From: JBICHN01 sp043101845
Lineage (GTDB): Bacteria; Planctomycetota; Phycisphaerae; Phycisphaerales; UBA5793
DNA: 64,000 nucleotides
Assembly: GCA_043101845.1 (NCBI GenBank)
Contig: JBICHN010000002.1
Location: forward strand, 434,001 to 498,000
Direction of reading: 5' to 3'
Shown: positions 42,862 to 51,241 of the stretch, piece after piece
How positions within the stretch are numbered: the first letter of the stretch is position 1
How the letters are laid out: each line of letters opens with the position of its first letter
Program-made: the position numbers and the translations under genes
Notes under the pieces: model-generated
Seen by the model: only the letters and a program-made list of their open reading frames with translations
Told to the model about the DNA's origin: nothing
Databases searched by the model: none

Positions 42862-45800
42862 ATGTGGAAGCCCATCACCATTCTCGTGTTGATCATCGCC
42901 AGCGCCGTCGCGACGGCGGCGGTCATCTTTCAGAGCATCGATCGGAGCGATGTCGTCTATACGGATGGCGCCACGATCCGCCAGTCGGTCGATGACGCGC
43001 CGATTCGGAGCGTGCTCTGGACCCCGCCGGTCGCGTTGCCCGACTCGATCAACACGCCGCAGTTTGATGAGTATGAACCCCGGGAATACGGCGGCGGGCT
43101 GACCTTACTTTTCGTTCGAGGTCGCGCCGGCGAAAACGCGGACATCTGGCGTGCGGAATGGGCGGGCGACGGATGGGCCGAACCGGCGCCGTTCGACGAA
43201 CTCAATTCGACGACCGACGATCTCGGTCCTTACCCCGCCCCCGACGGGAGCGCGATTTACTTCTACAGCGATCGCATGGGCGGTCATGGGGGATACGACC
43301 TGTGGGTCGTGCGGCGGATGGACGGGGGCGAGTGGGCGGCGCCTGAGAATCTCGGCCCGGCGGTCAATACCTCGCATAACGAGTATGGACCAGCGCTGTC
43401 TCCTGAGGGCGATCAACTCTATTTCGCGTCGAACCGGCCGAAGCCCGACGAGCCCGTGGTCGGATCACGCGAGCACTGGCCGGCCACGATTCGCGAGACA
43501 CGCGACCGCCGCGACTACGACCTCTTCGTCGCCGCTCTGAACGACCGGGGCGTGGGCGAGCCGCGACGACTCGAGGCGCTCAATTCGCCGCATGACGAAG
43601 GGGCTCCGGCCGTCAGTACAGTTGGCGACTTTCTCTATTTCGCGTCGGATCGGCCGGGCGGACTCGGCGGATTTGACCTCTATCGCACGCGTCGCGAGTC
43701 CGGCGGTCACGGCTCGGTCGAGCGACTCGGCGCGCCCGTCAATACCGAGTCGAATGAACTCGATCCGGCGCTCCGTCATCTCGGCTTCGAACTCCTGTTC
43801 AGTTCAGATCGATTCTCGGCGGCTGCCGGGGACGACGACGAGTCGCCGCGATCGCGGTATGACCTCTTCGTCTCCGAGTCACGCGAAGTGTACCGGGATA
43901 CGGAGCCGGCGCGATCATCGTTCGACTGGTCCGCGATCATTCCCTGGTTGTGGCTGCTTGCGCTCCTTGCTCTCCTGCTGCTGCTCCTGCTGTTGCTGCG
44001 GCGATTCGCGACGAATGATGTCTGGCGGGATCGCTGGCGCAAGCTGAGCCTGCTTGCGAAGTGTCTCATCCTCTCGTTGCTCGCCCACGCGCTTCTCATG
44101 CTTCTCCTCGCGGCGTGGCAGGTATCTCCGGCGTTGCTTGATGTCTTTGACCGTGACGGTGGTGGGACGAAAGTCGCGCTGGTCGCGCCGGCGAACATGG
44201 CGATCGTGTCGCAACTTCACGGCGCTCTCGAGTTGCCGGCAGTCGACGCGCCGACACCGACGGTCGAAGCCCCACCGGAGCCGCTGTCCACGAACGGAGT
44301 CGCGGCGCCAGCGGAGTTGGCCGTCGAATCAGACGCCGAAGCACTCACCGCGTCCGCTGAGAGCGTGGAACTGGAGGATTCAAGTCCGGAGCGGGCGCAA
44401 TGGTCGACGCCGGACGAAGTCGATCGTTTCAGTCCGGCGCCGGCGCCGACGCCGACCCTGGCCGACGCTCCGGCCGATTCGGCGCCGCGGGATGCGTTCG
44501 CTGAGGAGCAGCTGACCCTGGCGCCGGATCAGCCGGCTCCGTTGGCGCCTACCCCGATCGTAAATCGTTCCGCTACGGACGCTCCGATCGAGTTGCCGCC
44601 GACGAATGAATTCGCGCGCGCTCCGCTGGCTGACCCGGCGCCCGTCACGCCGGCTCCGGCGACCCGTGCAGCGCCACGGGAATTGGAAGCATTCACGCCA
44701 CCTTCCGACGCGCCTGTCGCCGATGCGCCGTCACCCGAATTCTCGATTCCGGATGCGGCGCTCCCGCGCCGTAACGAGTCGGAGACCGCAACCAATGACG
44801 CCGCGCGGATCGACATCCGGCGGACATCTCTGGCCAACTCGTCTCCTCCGCCGGGTGAGTTCGCGCCGTCGGATTCGTCGACGCAGACCGTCGAGGCGTT
44901 GCTCGAGACGCCAGAATTCGACATACCTCGCCTTGAAACAAATTCACTGCCTCCAGCCGAATCGACGACGAATCGTCCCCGCACGACGTTCTCTGATCCT
45001 GTCATTTCGCTCGACCCGGACTCAAGTCGAGATTCGCTCGCGTCGCTCACGATTCCGAGTACGGAGTTCGATCGACCACACGAGGCGCGTGTCGACGCGT
45101 CGTCGGAAGAAATCAGCGACGAGACGCGTCCTCGCTTGCGTCGCGACGCGGCGATGCATTCCGAAGCGCTCCCGGCCATGACTGAGGCGTTGAGTGCGTC
45201 GATCGAACTTGACCATGAGTCGAACGCGACAGTGGCGCCGTACTCATCGCCGGTTGAGCCGTCGGAGGTCACGCGGCAGGTATTGTCGCCGTCCGCAATC
45301 CCGGCATTGGGAGATGCGTTGGCCGTAAGTAAACTGGCCATTCCGTCGACGGCGTCGGAGGAACGACGGTTGACCGAATCGGACGAAGAGTCTCGGACCG
45401 ACGAGCTCCAACGATTGCAGCGTGAAGCATCGTCTCCGTCGCGCGCCGCGCCTCCGATGGTTCTCGACGCGCCGGCGGAAGAGATGCTGGAAACGACGCC
45501 GGCCGTTTCGGAAACGGTAAGCCTGCTCTCGGATCGATCGCTTCGAGAGGCAAGCCCGATGCAGGAGATGATCGACGCGGCGGTTTCACGCCGGTCGTCG
45601 CTCGACTTCGCGACCGCCGAGACGCCTGACTTTCCGGGAGTGTCGACCACACCTCAACTCGCCATTCCGCTCGATCGCGCTCCGGCGGCCGACGCGTACG
45701 CGCAGCGGGATCCGGAGGTGCGCGAGCGACTCGTCGCTGAAGGTGGCGGCAACGCGGAAACAGAGGAGGCGGTCGCGATGGCGCTCGACTGGCTTCGTCG

Positions 45801-46746
45801 TCATCAGTCCCGCGACGGCAAATGGAGCGGTCGAAGTTTCGATGATCAGTGCGGCCGATGTGGAGGTCAGGCGGGGTTCGACTTCGACCGGGCGCTGACC
45901 GGCCTCTCGCTCCTCTGCTTTCTCGGCGCGAATCACACTCACGAGTTTGACGGCCCATACCGCGAGACCGTGGAACGCGGCCTTCGCTGGATCGTGAGCG
46001 CTCAGGGTTCCGACGGTGACCTGCGACAGGGCGAAACGATGTACAGCCACGGAATCGCGACGATCGCCTTGTGTGAAGCGTACGGGATGACGGGTGACCT
46101 CGAGCTTCGTCAACCCGCCCAACGCGCCGTTGATTTCATCGTGAACGCGAGACATCGGGAATCGGGAGGGTGGCGATACGACCCTCGTCAGTTCGGCGAC
46201 ACCTCGGTGCTCGGATGGCAGATCATGGCTCTCGTAAGCGCGCGCCGCGCCGGTCTTGAGGTTCCGGACGAGGCGCTCGACCGCGCGCACGACTGGCTTG
46301 ATGAGGTCAGCCATCCACGCGCGCCCGGGCGCTACGCCTACCAGCCCGGTATTCCGCCCACCCCTTCGATGACCGCCGAAGGTCTCTTCGTCCGGCAGTT
46401 GCTGGGTGACGACGCAACGATGGAGCGTGGACGCGACTCGGTCGCACTTATCGACGAGCATCCGCCGCGATGGGACGAGGACGCGAATACCTACTACTGG
46501 TACTACGCCACCTTGGCGCTCTATCAGCACGGCGGCGAGTCGTGGGAAGCTTGGAACGAGAGACTTGTTCCCGAGTTGCTCGAACACCAGCACCAGGATG
46601 GGCGACTCTCGGGAAGTTGGAATCCGGCTGACCAGTGGTCGACGATCGGGGGACGGGTGTATCAGACCGCGCTGTGCACGCTGTCGCTCGAAGTGTACTA
46701 CCGGTACCTTCCGCAGTACCTCACTCCGGCCGACGCCGGAGACTAG
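42862..46746 (+). CDS. TonB-like fusion: PD40 beta-propeller, two membrane helices, Pro-rich linker, squalene-cyclase-like toroid
   Basis: 1,294 residues. After an N-terminal helix (1-25), residues ~60-335 are a TolB/PD40-type propeller (GSAIYFYSDRMGGHGGYDLW; DFLYFASDRPGGLGGFDLYR). Helices follow at ~358-378 (poly-Leu) and ~397-417. The second helix contains S405-L-L-A-H409, the S-x3-H arrangement found in the TonB helix that contacts ExbB. A 550-residue Pro/Ala/Ser/Thr/Glu linker (~430-960) could span the periplasm, as TonB linkers do. Residues ~975-1285 resemble prenyltransferase/squalene-cyclase repeats (MALDWLRRHQSRDGKWSG; GLRWIVSAQGSDGDLRQGE; DANTYYWYYATLALYQHGG). No polyprenyl-cyclase DxDD is evident, so the toroid may bind rather than cyclise. 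Energised by the adjacent ExbB/ExbD by inference. Confidence 0.72.
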   Translation: MWKPITILVLIIASAVATAAVIFQSIDRSDVVYTDGATIRQSVDDAPIRSVLWTPPVALPDSINTPQFDEYEPREYGGGLTLLFVRGRAGENADIWRAEWAGDGWAEPAPFDELNSTTDDLGPYPAPDGSAIYFYSDRMGGHGGYDLWVVRRMDGGEWAAPENLGPAVNTSHNEYGPALSPEGDQLYFASNRPKPDEPVVGSREHWPATIRETRDRRDYDLFVAALNDRGVGEPRRLEALNSPHDEGAPAVSTVGDFLYFASDRPGGLGGFDLYRTRRESGGHGSVERLGAPVNTESNELDPALRHLGFELLFSSDRFSAAAGDDDESPRSRYDLFVSESREVYRDTEPARSSFDWSAIIPWLWLLALLALLLLLLLLLRRFATNDVWRDRWRKLSLLAKCLILSLLAHALLMLLLAAWQVSPALLDVFDRDGGGTKVALVAPANMAIVSQLHGALELPAVDAPTPTVEAPPEPLSTNGVAAPAELAVESDAEALTASAESVELEDSSPERAQWSTPDEVDRFSPAPAPTPTLADAPADSAPRDAFAEEQLTLAPDQPAPLAPTPIVNRSATDAPIELPPTNEFARAPLADPAPVTPAPATRAAPRELEAFTPPSDAPVADAPSPEFSIPDAALPRRNESETATNDAARIDIRRTSLANSSPPPGEFAPSDSSTQTVEALLETPEFDIPRLETNSLPPAESTTNRPRTTFSDPVISLDPDSSRDSLASLTIPSTEFDRPHEARVDASSEEISDETRPRLRRDAAMHSEALPAMTEALSASIELDHESNATVAPYSSPVEPSEVTRQVLSPSAIPALGDALAVSKLAIPSTASEERRLTESDEESRTDELQRLQREASSPSRAAPPMVLDAPAEEMLETTPAVSETVSLLSDRSLREASPMQEMIDAAVSRRSSLDFATAETPDFPGVSTTPQLAIPLDRAPAADAYAQRDPEVRERLVAEGGGNAETEEAVAMALDWLRRHQSRDGKWSGRSFDDQCGRCGGQAGFDFDRALTGLSLLCFLGANHTHEFDGPYRETVERGLRWIVSAQGSDGDLRQGETMYSHGIATIALCEAYGMTGDLELRQPAQRAVDFIVNARHRESGGWRYDPRQFGDTSVLGWQIMALVSARRAGLEVPDEALDRAHDWLDEVSHPRAPGRYAYQPGIPPTPSMTAEGLFVRQLLGDDATMERGRDSVALIDEHPPRWDEDANTYYWYYATLALYQHGGESWEAWNERLVPELLEHQHQDGRLSGSWNPADQWSTIGGRVYQTALCTLSLEVYYRYLPQYLTPADAGD

Positions 46747-46759
46747 ACCTGGGTTCATT

Positions 46760-47368
46760 TCAGGCGGCGACGGGCTCGATCTTCCAGTTCTGATCGGCGT
46801 GCATCACGGCGCGGCGGAGTTCATCGCCCTGCACCTGAAGCCAGTCAATGCGCGAGATGGAAACGCCGAGGACGCAGAAGTATTCGAACCCGGGTTCCTT
46901 CGCCTCTCGCGTCACCGACGCCGCAGTAGTCGCCCGCTGCATGATCGGGTCTTCGTGTCGCCTGATCGGTTCGCCGGGCCTCGCATCGAGTCGGTAGAGG
47001 CGTCGGGAACTCATCCGAAGCTGTTCCCAGTGTCTTCGCGCGATCTCATCATCAATATGGACTGCGACCTCACCGTAGAGTCGAAGTTGCACACCGTCTT
47101 CGGGGTCATAGGCGACGACGCAGACCGACGGACAGTGACCCAGATGCCGTATCTTGGCGGATCGACAATCGGTGTGCGTCCAGACGGTGTGCGAATCCCG
47201 GTCGGCGCCGCGAAGCACCATGGTGCGCGCATCGGGGTGACCATCCCCGGCTCTCGTGGCCACGACGACGAGACGCATCGGATGTTCAAGTTCGTCGGCG
47301 GCGCGACGCAGGCGACCCCACGCCTCCTCGTAGACTGATCCGTAAGAGACAAACTGAAACTCGGCCAT
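46760..47368 (-). CDS. Pyridoxamine 5'-phosphate oxidase-family flavoprotein
   Basis: 202 residues. An FMN-binding split barrel: PDARTMVLRGADRDSHTVWTHTD, IRHLGHCPSVCVVAYDPEDGVQLRLYG, RMSSRRLYRLDARPGEPI, and the C-terminal RAVMHADQNWKIEPVA, which resembles the PdxH end. PdxH makes pyridoxal phosphate from pyridoxamine or pyridoxine phosphate, but the His-lined active-site Arg pair of true PdxH is not certain here, so a broader family label is safer. It is divergent from the Rrf2 gene. Confidence 0.72.
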   Translation of the reverse strand: MAEFQFVSYGSVYEEAWGRLRRAADELEHPMRLVVVATRAGDGHPDARTMVLRGADRDSHTVWTHTDCRSAKIRHLGHCPSVCVVAYDPEDGVQLRLYGEVAVHIDDEIARRHWEQLRMSSRRLYRLDARPGEPIRRHEDPIMQRATTAASVTREAKEPGFEYFCVLGVSISRIDWLQVQGDELRRAVMHADQNWKIEPVAA

Positions 47369-47473
47369 CGCTTTCCTTCATCCTGGGGGCGTCGCTTCGA
47401 TCCGCTCCATCAGTATCGCCGATTTTCGACTCTTTTCAATCGGGAGTAGTTTGTCCGCTTTGACGGGAGAAGA

Positions 47474-47965
47474 ATGGACTCAATGTTACTGGCCACGAGT
47501 GAATACGCGCTTCGCATTATGGTCGCCCTTACCGAGGCCGAGGGGCGACCGTTGACAAGTGATGAAACCGCGAGACATACTCAGGTTCCATCCGACTACG
47601 CTCTCAAGATTCTCCAGCAGCTTGCCCAGGCGGGATTCATCCGAGCTCGCCGGGGAAGAGGCGGAGGGTATCGCCTCGACTGCGATCCAACGCGGACCAC
47701 GCTGCTCGACATTGTCGAGGTCATTCAACCAATTGAGCGTATCCGATCGTGTCCGCTTGGAAGAGCGAGTCACCGGCTGCGGCTGTGCGCCCTGCATCAT
47801 CGACTCGACGAAGCGGCGGTCGCGACGCGCGAGGCGTTGTCTTCACTCACGCTCGCCGAAGCCGTCGACGACTCGCCGTCTTCTGGTCTTTGTCGCGAAT
47901 CCGGGGTTCCGTTGACCGTTTCCAAGTCGTCCGATTCGAAACGCGGCAAGCGGAAATCGGGCTGA
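47474..47965 (+). CDS. Rrf2-family transcriptional regulator (NsrR-like)
   Basis: 163 residues. Winged helix of the Rrf2 type: ATSEYALRIMVALTE, TSDETARHTQVPSDYALKILQQLAQAGFIRARRGRGGGYRL, then DIVEVIQPIERIRSC. Cys93 and Cys105 (RSCPL...RLCALHHRLDEA) lie where NsrR and IscR bind their Fe-S cluster; a third Cys comes late (~137), not at the canonical place. The C-terminus is a basic tail. NsrR senses nitric oxide and IscR senses cluster status; either fits a gene heading a nitrate/nitrite respiration and Fe-S repair locus. ATG 47474 or 47483. It is 29 bases upstream of the porin gene. Confidence 0.78.
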   Translation: MDSMLLATSEYALRIMVALTEAEGRPLTSDETARHTQVPSDYALKILQQLAQAGFIRARRGRGGGYRLDCDPTRTTLLDIVEVIQPIERIRSCPLGRASHRLRLCALHHRLDEAAVATREALSSLTLAEAVDDSPSSGLCRESGVPLTVSKSSDSKRGKRKSG

Positions 47966-47994
47966 ATTCCGATGGCGGACGCGCTCCCGGCACG

Positions 47995-49491
47995 ATGAAG
48001 TGGGCGCCCACGGGATTCAGTTCGAAAGGGATCGTGGTGAGGTCGCCGTCGTCTTTCGGTCCAATCAGTACGATTGCCGTTTCCTTGTGCGTAGGGGTTC
48101 CGGTGGGCGCCGAGCCACCTCCGGCCGACGACGCGGCGCCAAAGTTGACCGACTTCAACTGGCCGAACTACAGCGTGCGTCGGTTCGATGAAGACTATCG
48201 AGGTCTGGCGGATCTCGCGTCCATCCCGGCTCGAGACCGGGCCGACGAATTGAAGTTCCTTCCACTGAATGACGAGCGGTCAATCTGGTTCTCGCTCGGA
48301 GGTCAGGCTCGATGGCGCTATAAGGGCTTCAATGACTTCAACTTCGGGGCGCCCGCGAGGGATGACGATTCGTTCTACTTCCTCCATCGCTATTTTCTCT
48401 GGGGCGACCTTCACCTGGGCGATCAGGTCCGCGTATTCGTCGAGTTGAAGAGCGCTCTTTCCCATGATCGCGATCTCCCCGGGGGACAGCGCACTCTCGA
48501 TGAAGATGAGTTTGACCTGCAGAACGCATTCGCCGAGTTTCGCGCGCCCAATGATCTCTCGGAGGAACTCGACTGGCTCGTGCGGTTCGGCAGGCAGGAA
48601 CTGCTCTATGGGAAGCAGCGCCTCGTCAGCCCCCTGGACTGGTCGAACACCCGGCGTACCTGGGACGGGGTGGTGGGGCGAGTCGCTGACGATGGCTGGT
48701 CACTTGACGCCTTCTACACGCGATTCGTTCCGGTTCAGAAGTATGACTTCAACGAACGGGATGATGACTACGACTTCTGGGGCGTTTACACGACATGGCA
48801 GGACATCAGGCCGCGTCTGAACGCTGACTTCTATCTGCTGGGCCAGCATCTGGAGAATCTCCCGACCGGAGACATCGACCGCTACACGCTCGGCGCCCGC
48901 GCGTTCGGATCCATTGGAAAGAACGGATACGCGTATGACTTCGAGTCAGCGTGGCAGTTTGGCGATGCCGGCGCCGCGGATATCAAAGCCTGGTTTGTCG
49001 CGACCGAGTTGAGCTGGAGCGACCCCGAACTGGAATCGAAACCGTGGATCGCGCTCGGGTTTGACTACGCGAGTGGTGACGAGAACCCGGCGGACGGTGA
49101 ATCGGGCTCCTTCAACGCGCTCTTTCCGCTCGGGCACGCGTATCTGGGATACATTGATGTCGTCGGCCGGTCGAACATCATTGACGCCCGACTAAGCGGA
49201 CGAATCAATCCGACCGAGAAGCTATGGCTGCGCGCCGACTGGCATAACTTCTGGCGAGCAGAGGCGGCCGACGCCCTCTACAACGCGGGAGGAGGCATAG
49301 TCCGGGCCGGGGGCGCCGGAACAGACCGGTGGGTCGGAATGGAGTTCGACTTCACGGCCGGTTACACCTTCGATCGACACTGGTCCGCGCTCGTAGGCTA
49401 CAGCCACTTTTTCGCCGGCGATTTTCTCGCCGACACCGGCGCTTCGAGCGACATCGATTTCTGGTACACGCAGTTGCAGTTCACCTTCTAA
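47995..49491 (+). CDS. Outer-membrane porin of the alginate-export type
   Basis: About 498 residues from ATG 47995; GTG 48034 or 48037, preceded by AAAGGGA, also fits and gives a neater signal peptide (ISTIAVSLCVGVPVGA). The mature protein alternates aromatic strands (WFSLGGQARWRYKGFND; HLGDQVRVFVELKS; RFGRQELLYGKQRLV; ARPWIALGFDYASGDEN-type), ending in Phe (WYTQLQFTF), all typical of an 18-stranded AlgE-type barrel. It follows the Rrf2 gene closely and may provide anion (nitrate/nitrite) passage through the outer membrane; that role is inference. Confidence 0.75.
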   Translation: MKWAPTGFSSKGIVVRSPSSFGPISTIAVSLCVGVPVGAEPPPADDAAPKLTDFNWPNYSVRRFDEDYRGLADLASIPARDRADELKFLPLNDERSIWFSLGGQARWRYKGFNDFNFGAPARDDDSFYFLHRYFLWGDLHLGDQVRVFVELKSALSHDRDLPGGQRTLDEDEFDLQNAFAEFRAPNDLSEELDWLVRFGRQELLYGKQRLVSPLDWSNTRRTWDGVVGRVADDGWSLDAFYTRFVPVQKYDFNERDDDYDFWGVYTTWQDIRPRLNADFYLLGQHLENLPTGDIDRYTLGARAFGSIGKNGYAYDFESAWQFGDAGAADIKAWFVATELSWSDPELESKPWIALGFDYASGDENPADGESGSFNALFPLGHAYLGYIDVVGRSNIIDARLSGRINPTEKLWLRADWHNFWRAEAADALYNAGGGIVRAGGAGTDRWVGMEFDFTAGYTFDRHWSALVGYSHFFAGDFLADTGASSDIDFWYTQLQFTF

Positions 49492-49563
49492 TCGCGGATC
49501 GATTGGACCTAGGGACTTCACCGTGTTTCTGCGCGACGGCGTAAGAGAACGGTCGAACGGGTC

Positions 49564-49585
49564 GATAAAAGTGGATAGATTTATC
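49564..49585. promoter_or_regulatory. Palindromic operator candidate upstream of the flavodoxin gene
   Basis: A 22-base site with GATAAA and TTTATC ends, at 43 bases before the ATG at 49628. Read on the other strand, the same site recurs at 51200-51221 with 20 of 22 bases identical. Confidence 0.5.
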
Positions 49586-49627
49586 TGCATTGATCGCCGT
49601 CGCCCTCTTGAGTTGAAAGGACACTCG

Positions 49628-50074
49628 ATGCGCATTCTCATCGTGTACGACAGTCGCACCGGCACGACGCGTCAGGCGGCCGAGGAAATGGCGTCCATCG
49701 CCCGGGGTGCGGATCACGAATGCCGGGTCGCGTCCATCCGCGATATCCCCGCCGACGAGGTCTCGGACTACGACGCGGTGTGCGTGGGAAGCTGGACGCA
49801 GGGTCTGTTCTTCGTACTGCAGCACCCGACCAAGGCGTCGTTGCGCTTCATCGACTCGATTCCGCCTTTGTACGGCAAGCCCGCCGCCGTCTTCTGCACC
49901 TACAAGACTTCGCCGGGAGGCCTGCTGACTACCCTGGCCGCCCGCTTGTCGGCCCGCGGCGCGAGTGTGACCGGCCGCTTCAAGTCGCGCGGGGCATCGG
50001 CTCCGGACGGATTCCTGAGTTGGGTCCAGGAACTACCGGCGGCGACTCCGGGGGCGGCGGTCGAGGTGGCGTGA
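49628..50074 (+). CDS. Flavodoxin
   Basis: 148 residues from ATG 49628, preceded by AAAGGA. N-terminal FMN phosphate loop RILIVYDSRTGTTRQAAEEM, then DYDAVCVGSWTQGLFF, KPAAVFCTYKTSPGGLL, matching a short-chain flavodoxin. Flavodoxins replace ferredoxin as low-potential electron carriers under iron limitation. Four bases separate it from the next gene, which is coupled. The operator-like site upstream is shared with the haem protein gene at 51242, so both are probably co-regulated. Confidence 0.78.
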   Translation: MRILIVYDSRTGTTRQAAEEMASIARGADHECRVASIRDIPADEVSDYDAVCVGSWTQGLFFVLQHPTKASLRFIDSIPPLYGKPAAVFCTYKTSPGGLLTTLAARLSARGASVTGRFKSRGASAPDGFLSWVQELPAATPGAAVEVA

Positions 50075-50077
50075 CCC

Positions 50078-51127
50078 GTGACTCGTCATGGCAGGGTGGA
50101 CCAGACCGTGCGGCCGGACCTTCCTCCATTCCGGATCGGCATTGTCGGCGCGGGTCCTATGGGGAGCAGTCTCGCCACCCTCGTGGCGCCGATCGCTTCA
50201 ACCGTTCTCGTCTGTCGAGACCCTGAACGCGCCGCGCAGATCTTCGACCAGGGAGTCGTTGTCGAAGGTCTCGGTGTCGAGACGGCTTACCCCATTCTGG
50301 TGTCCCGCGTCGAGGCTCTGCCTGCGGTGGGTGGCGTGGACTACCTCTTCATCGCCACGAAGACAACCGCCATTCCCGGCTTGTGCAGGCAGATGCTCCC
50401 GGTGTACCGCGATCTCGGGGTGGACGGCCGAGCGGTTCGACTGATCAGTTACCAGAACGGTATCGAATCGGGCACGCAGATCATGGAAGCGCTTCCGGGC
50501 GCGATCGTCCTTCGAATGGTTCTTCACTACGGCGCTGTGCTCGATCGTGAGACGGGGATTACCCATGTCCGAATGACGAATCCTCCTCACTTCATTGGAT
50601 GCGTCGATGAGCAGGTGATCAACGAGACGAGGGACCTTGCGGCCGCGTTCTCCGCAATCGGCTTTCACACCGAGTACGCAGCCGACATCGATCGCCATGT
50701 ATGGGCGAAGGCCATTCTCAACGCCGCGATGAGCCCCGTGGCGGCGCTGGTGGATACTTCAATTGGCGAAACACTCAGTTCGCCAGCGCGGTTGGTCGTA
50801 GAGCGACTGCTCGCGGAAGGAATCGCCGTCGCCGAGGCAGAAGGCCATAAGCTCGGCGAGCGGTTCCAGACACGCGCCCTCGAAGCCCTCGCCAAGGCGG
50901 CCGACCACCTTCCGAGCATGGTCGATGATCTCCGGTCAGGGCGCGAGAGCGAGGTCGGTCAACTGAATCGCCAGATCATCCGACACGCCCGAAGTGTCGA
51001 TGTCGAGGTCCCAACCCACGAAGTGATCGATCGACTCATCGAAACATTCGATTGGCGAATCTACCACCGCCGACCAGACGACGAGCCGGCCATCAATCGC
51101 CGGTCGCCCCTCGGGTCAAGTTCGTAA
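50078..51127 (+). CDS. Ketopantoate reductase-family protein (PanE/ApbA-like)
   Basis: 349 residues from GTG 50078. N-terminal Rossmann fold IGIVGAGPMGSSLATLVA, YLFIATKTTAIP, then the C-terminal helical domain with WAKAILNAAMSPVAAL, the conserved Lys region. The family reduces ketopantoate with NADPH in pantothenate synthesis, but homologues also occur as general 2-oxoacid reductases. It lies between flavodoxin and the haem protein gene; a role in the respiratory cluster is not obvious. About 20 C-terminal residues are a basic extension. Confidence 0.68.
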   Translation: MTRHGRVDQTVRPDLPPFRIGIVGAGPMGSSLATLVAPIASTVLVCRDPERAAQIFDQGVVVEGLGVETAYPILVSRVEALPAVGGVDYLFIATKTTAIPGLCRQMLPVYRDLGVDGRAVRLISYQNGIESGTQIMEALPGAIVLRMVLHYGAVLDRETGITHVRMTNPPHFIGCVDEQVINETRDLAAAFSAIGFHTEYAADIDRHVWAKAILNAAMSPVAALVDTSIGETLSSPARLVVERLLAEGIAVAEAEGHKLGERFQTRALEALAKAADHLPSMVDDLRSGRESEVGQLNRQIIRHARSVDVEVPTHEVIDRLIETFDWRIYHRRPDDEPAINRRSPLGSSS

Positions 51128-51190
51128 TCAGGAGGTCATCGAGCGCTGATCCCTTGCGATCAGTCGGTCGATCGTCCATACTGAACACGA

Positions 51191-51221
51191 GATAAATCGG
51201 ATAACTTTATCCACTTTTATC
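51191..51221. promoter_or_regulatory. Overlapping operator candidates upstream of the haem protein gene
   Basis: 51200-51221 is the reverse complement, with two mismatches, of the site at 49564-49585. A second imperfect dyad, GATAAA-N9-TTTATC, covers 51191-51211. Both lie 20-50 bases before the ATG at 51242 (AAGGAG just upstream), overlapping where a promoter should be. Confidence 0.5.
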
Positions 51222-51241
51222 CGGTCGGGAAGGAGCGGCGC

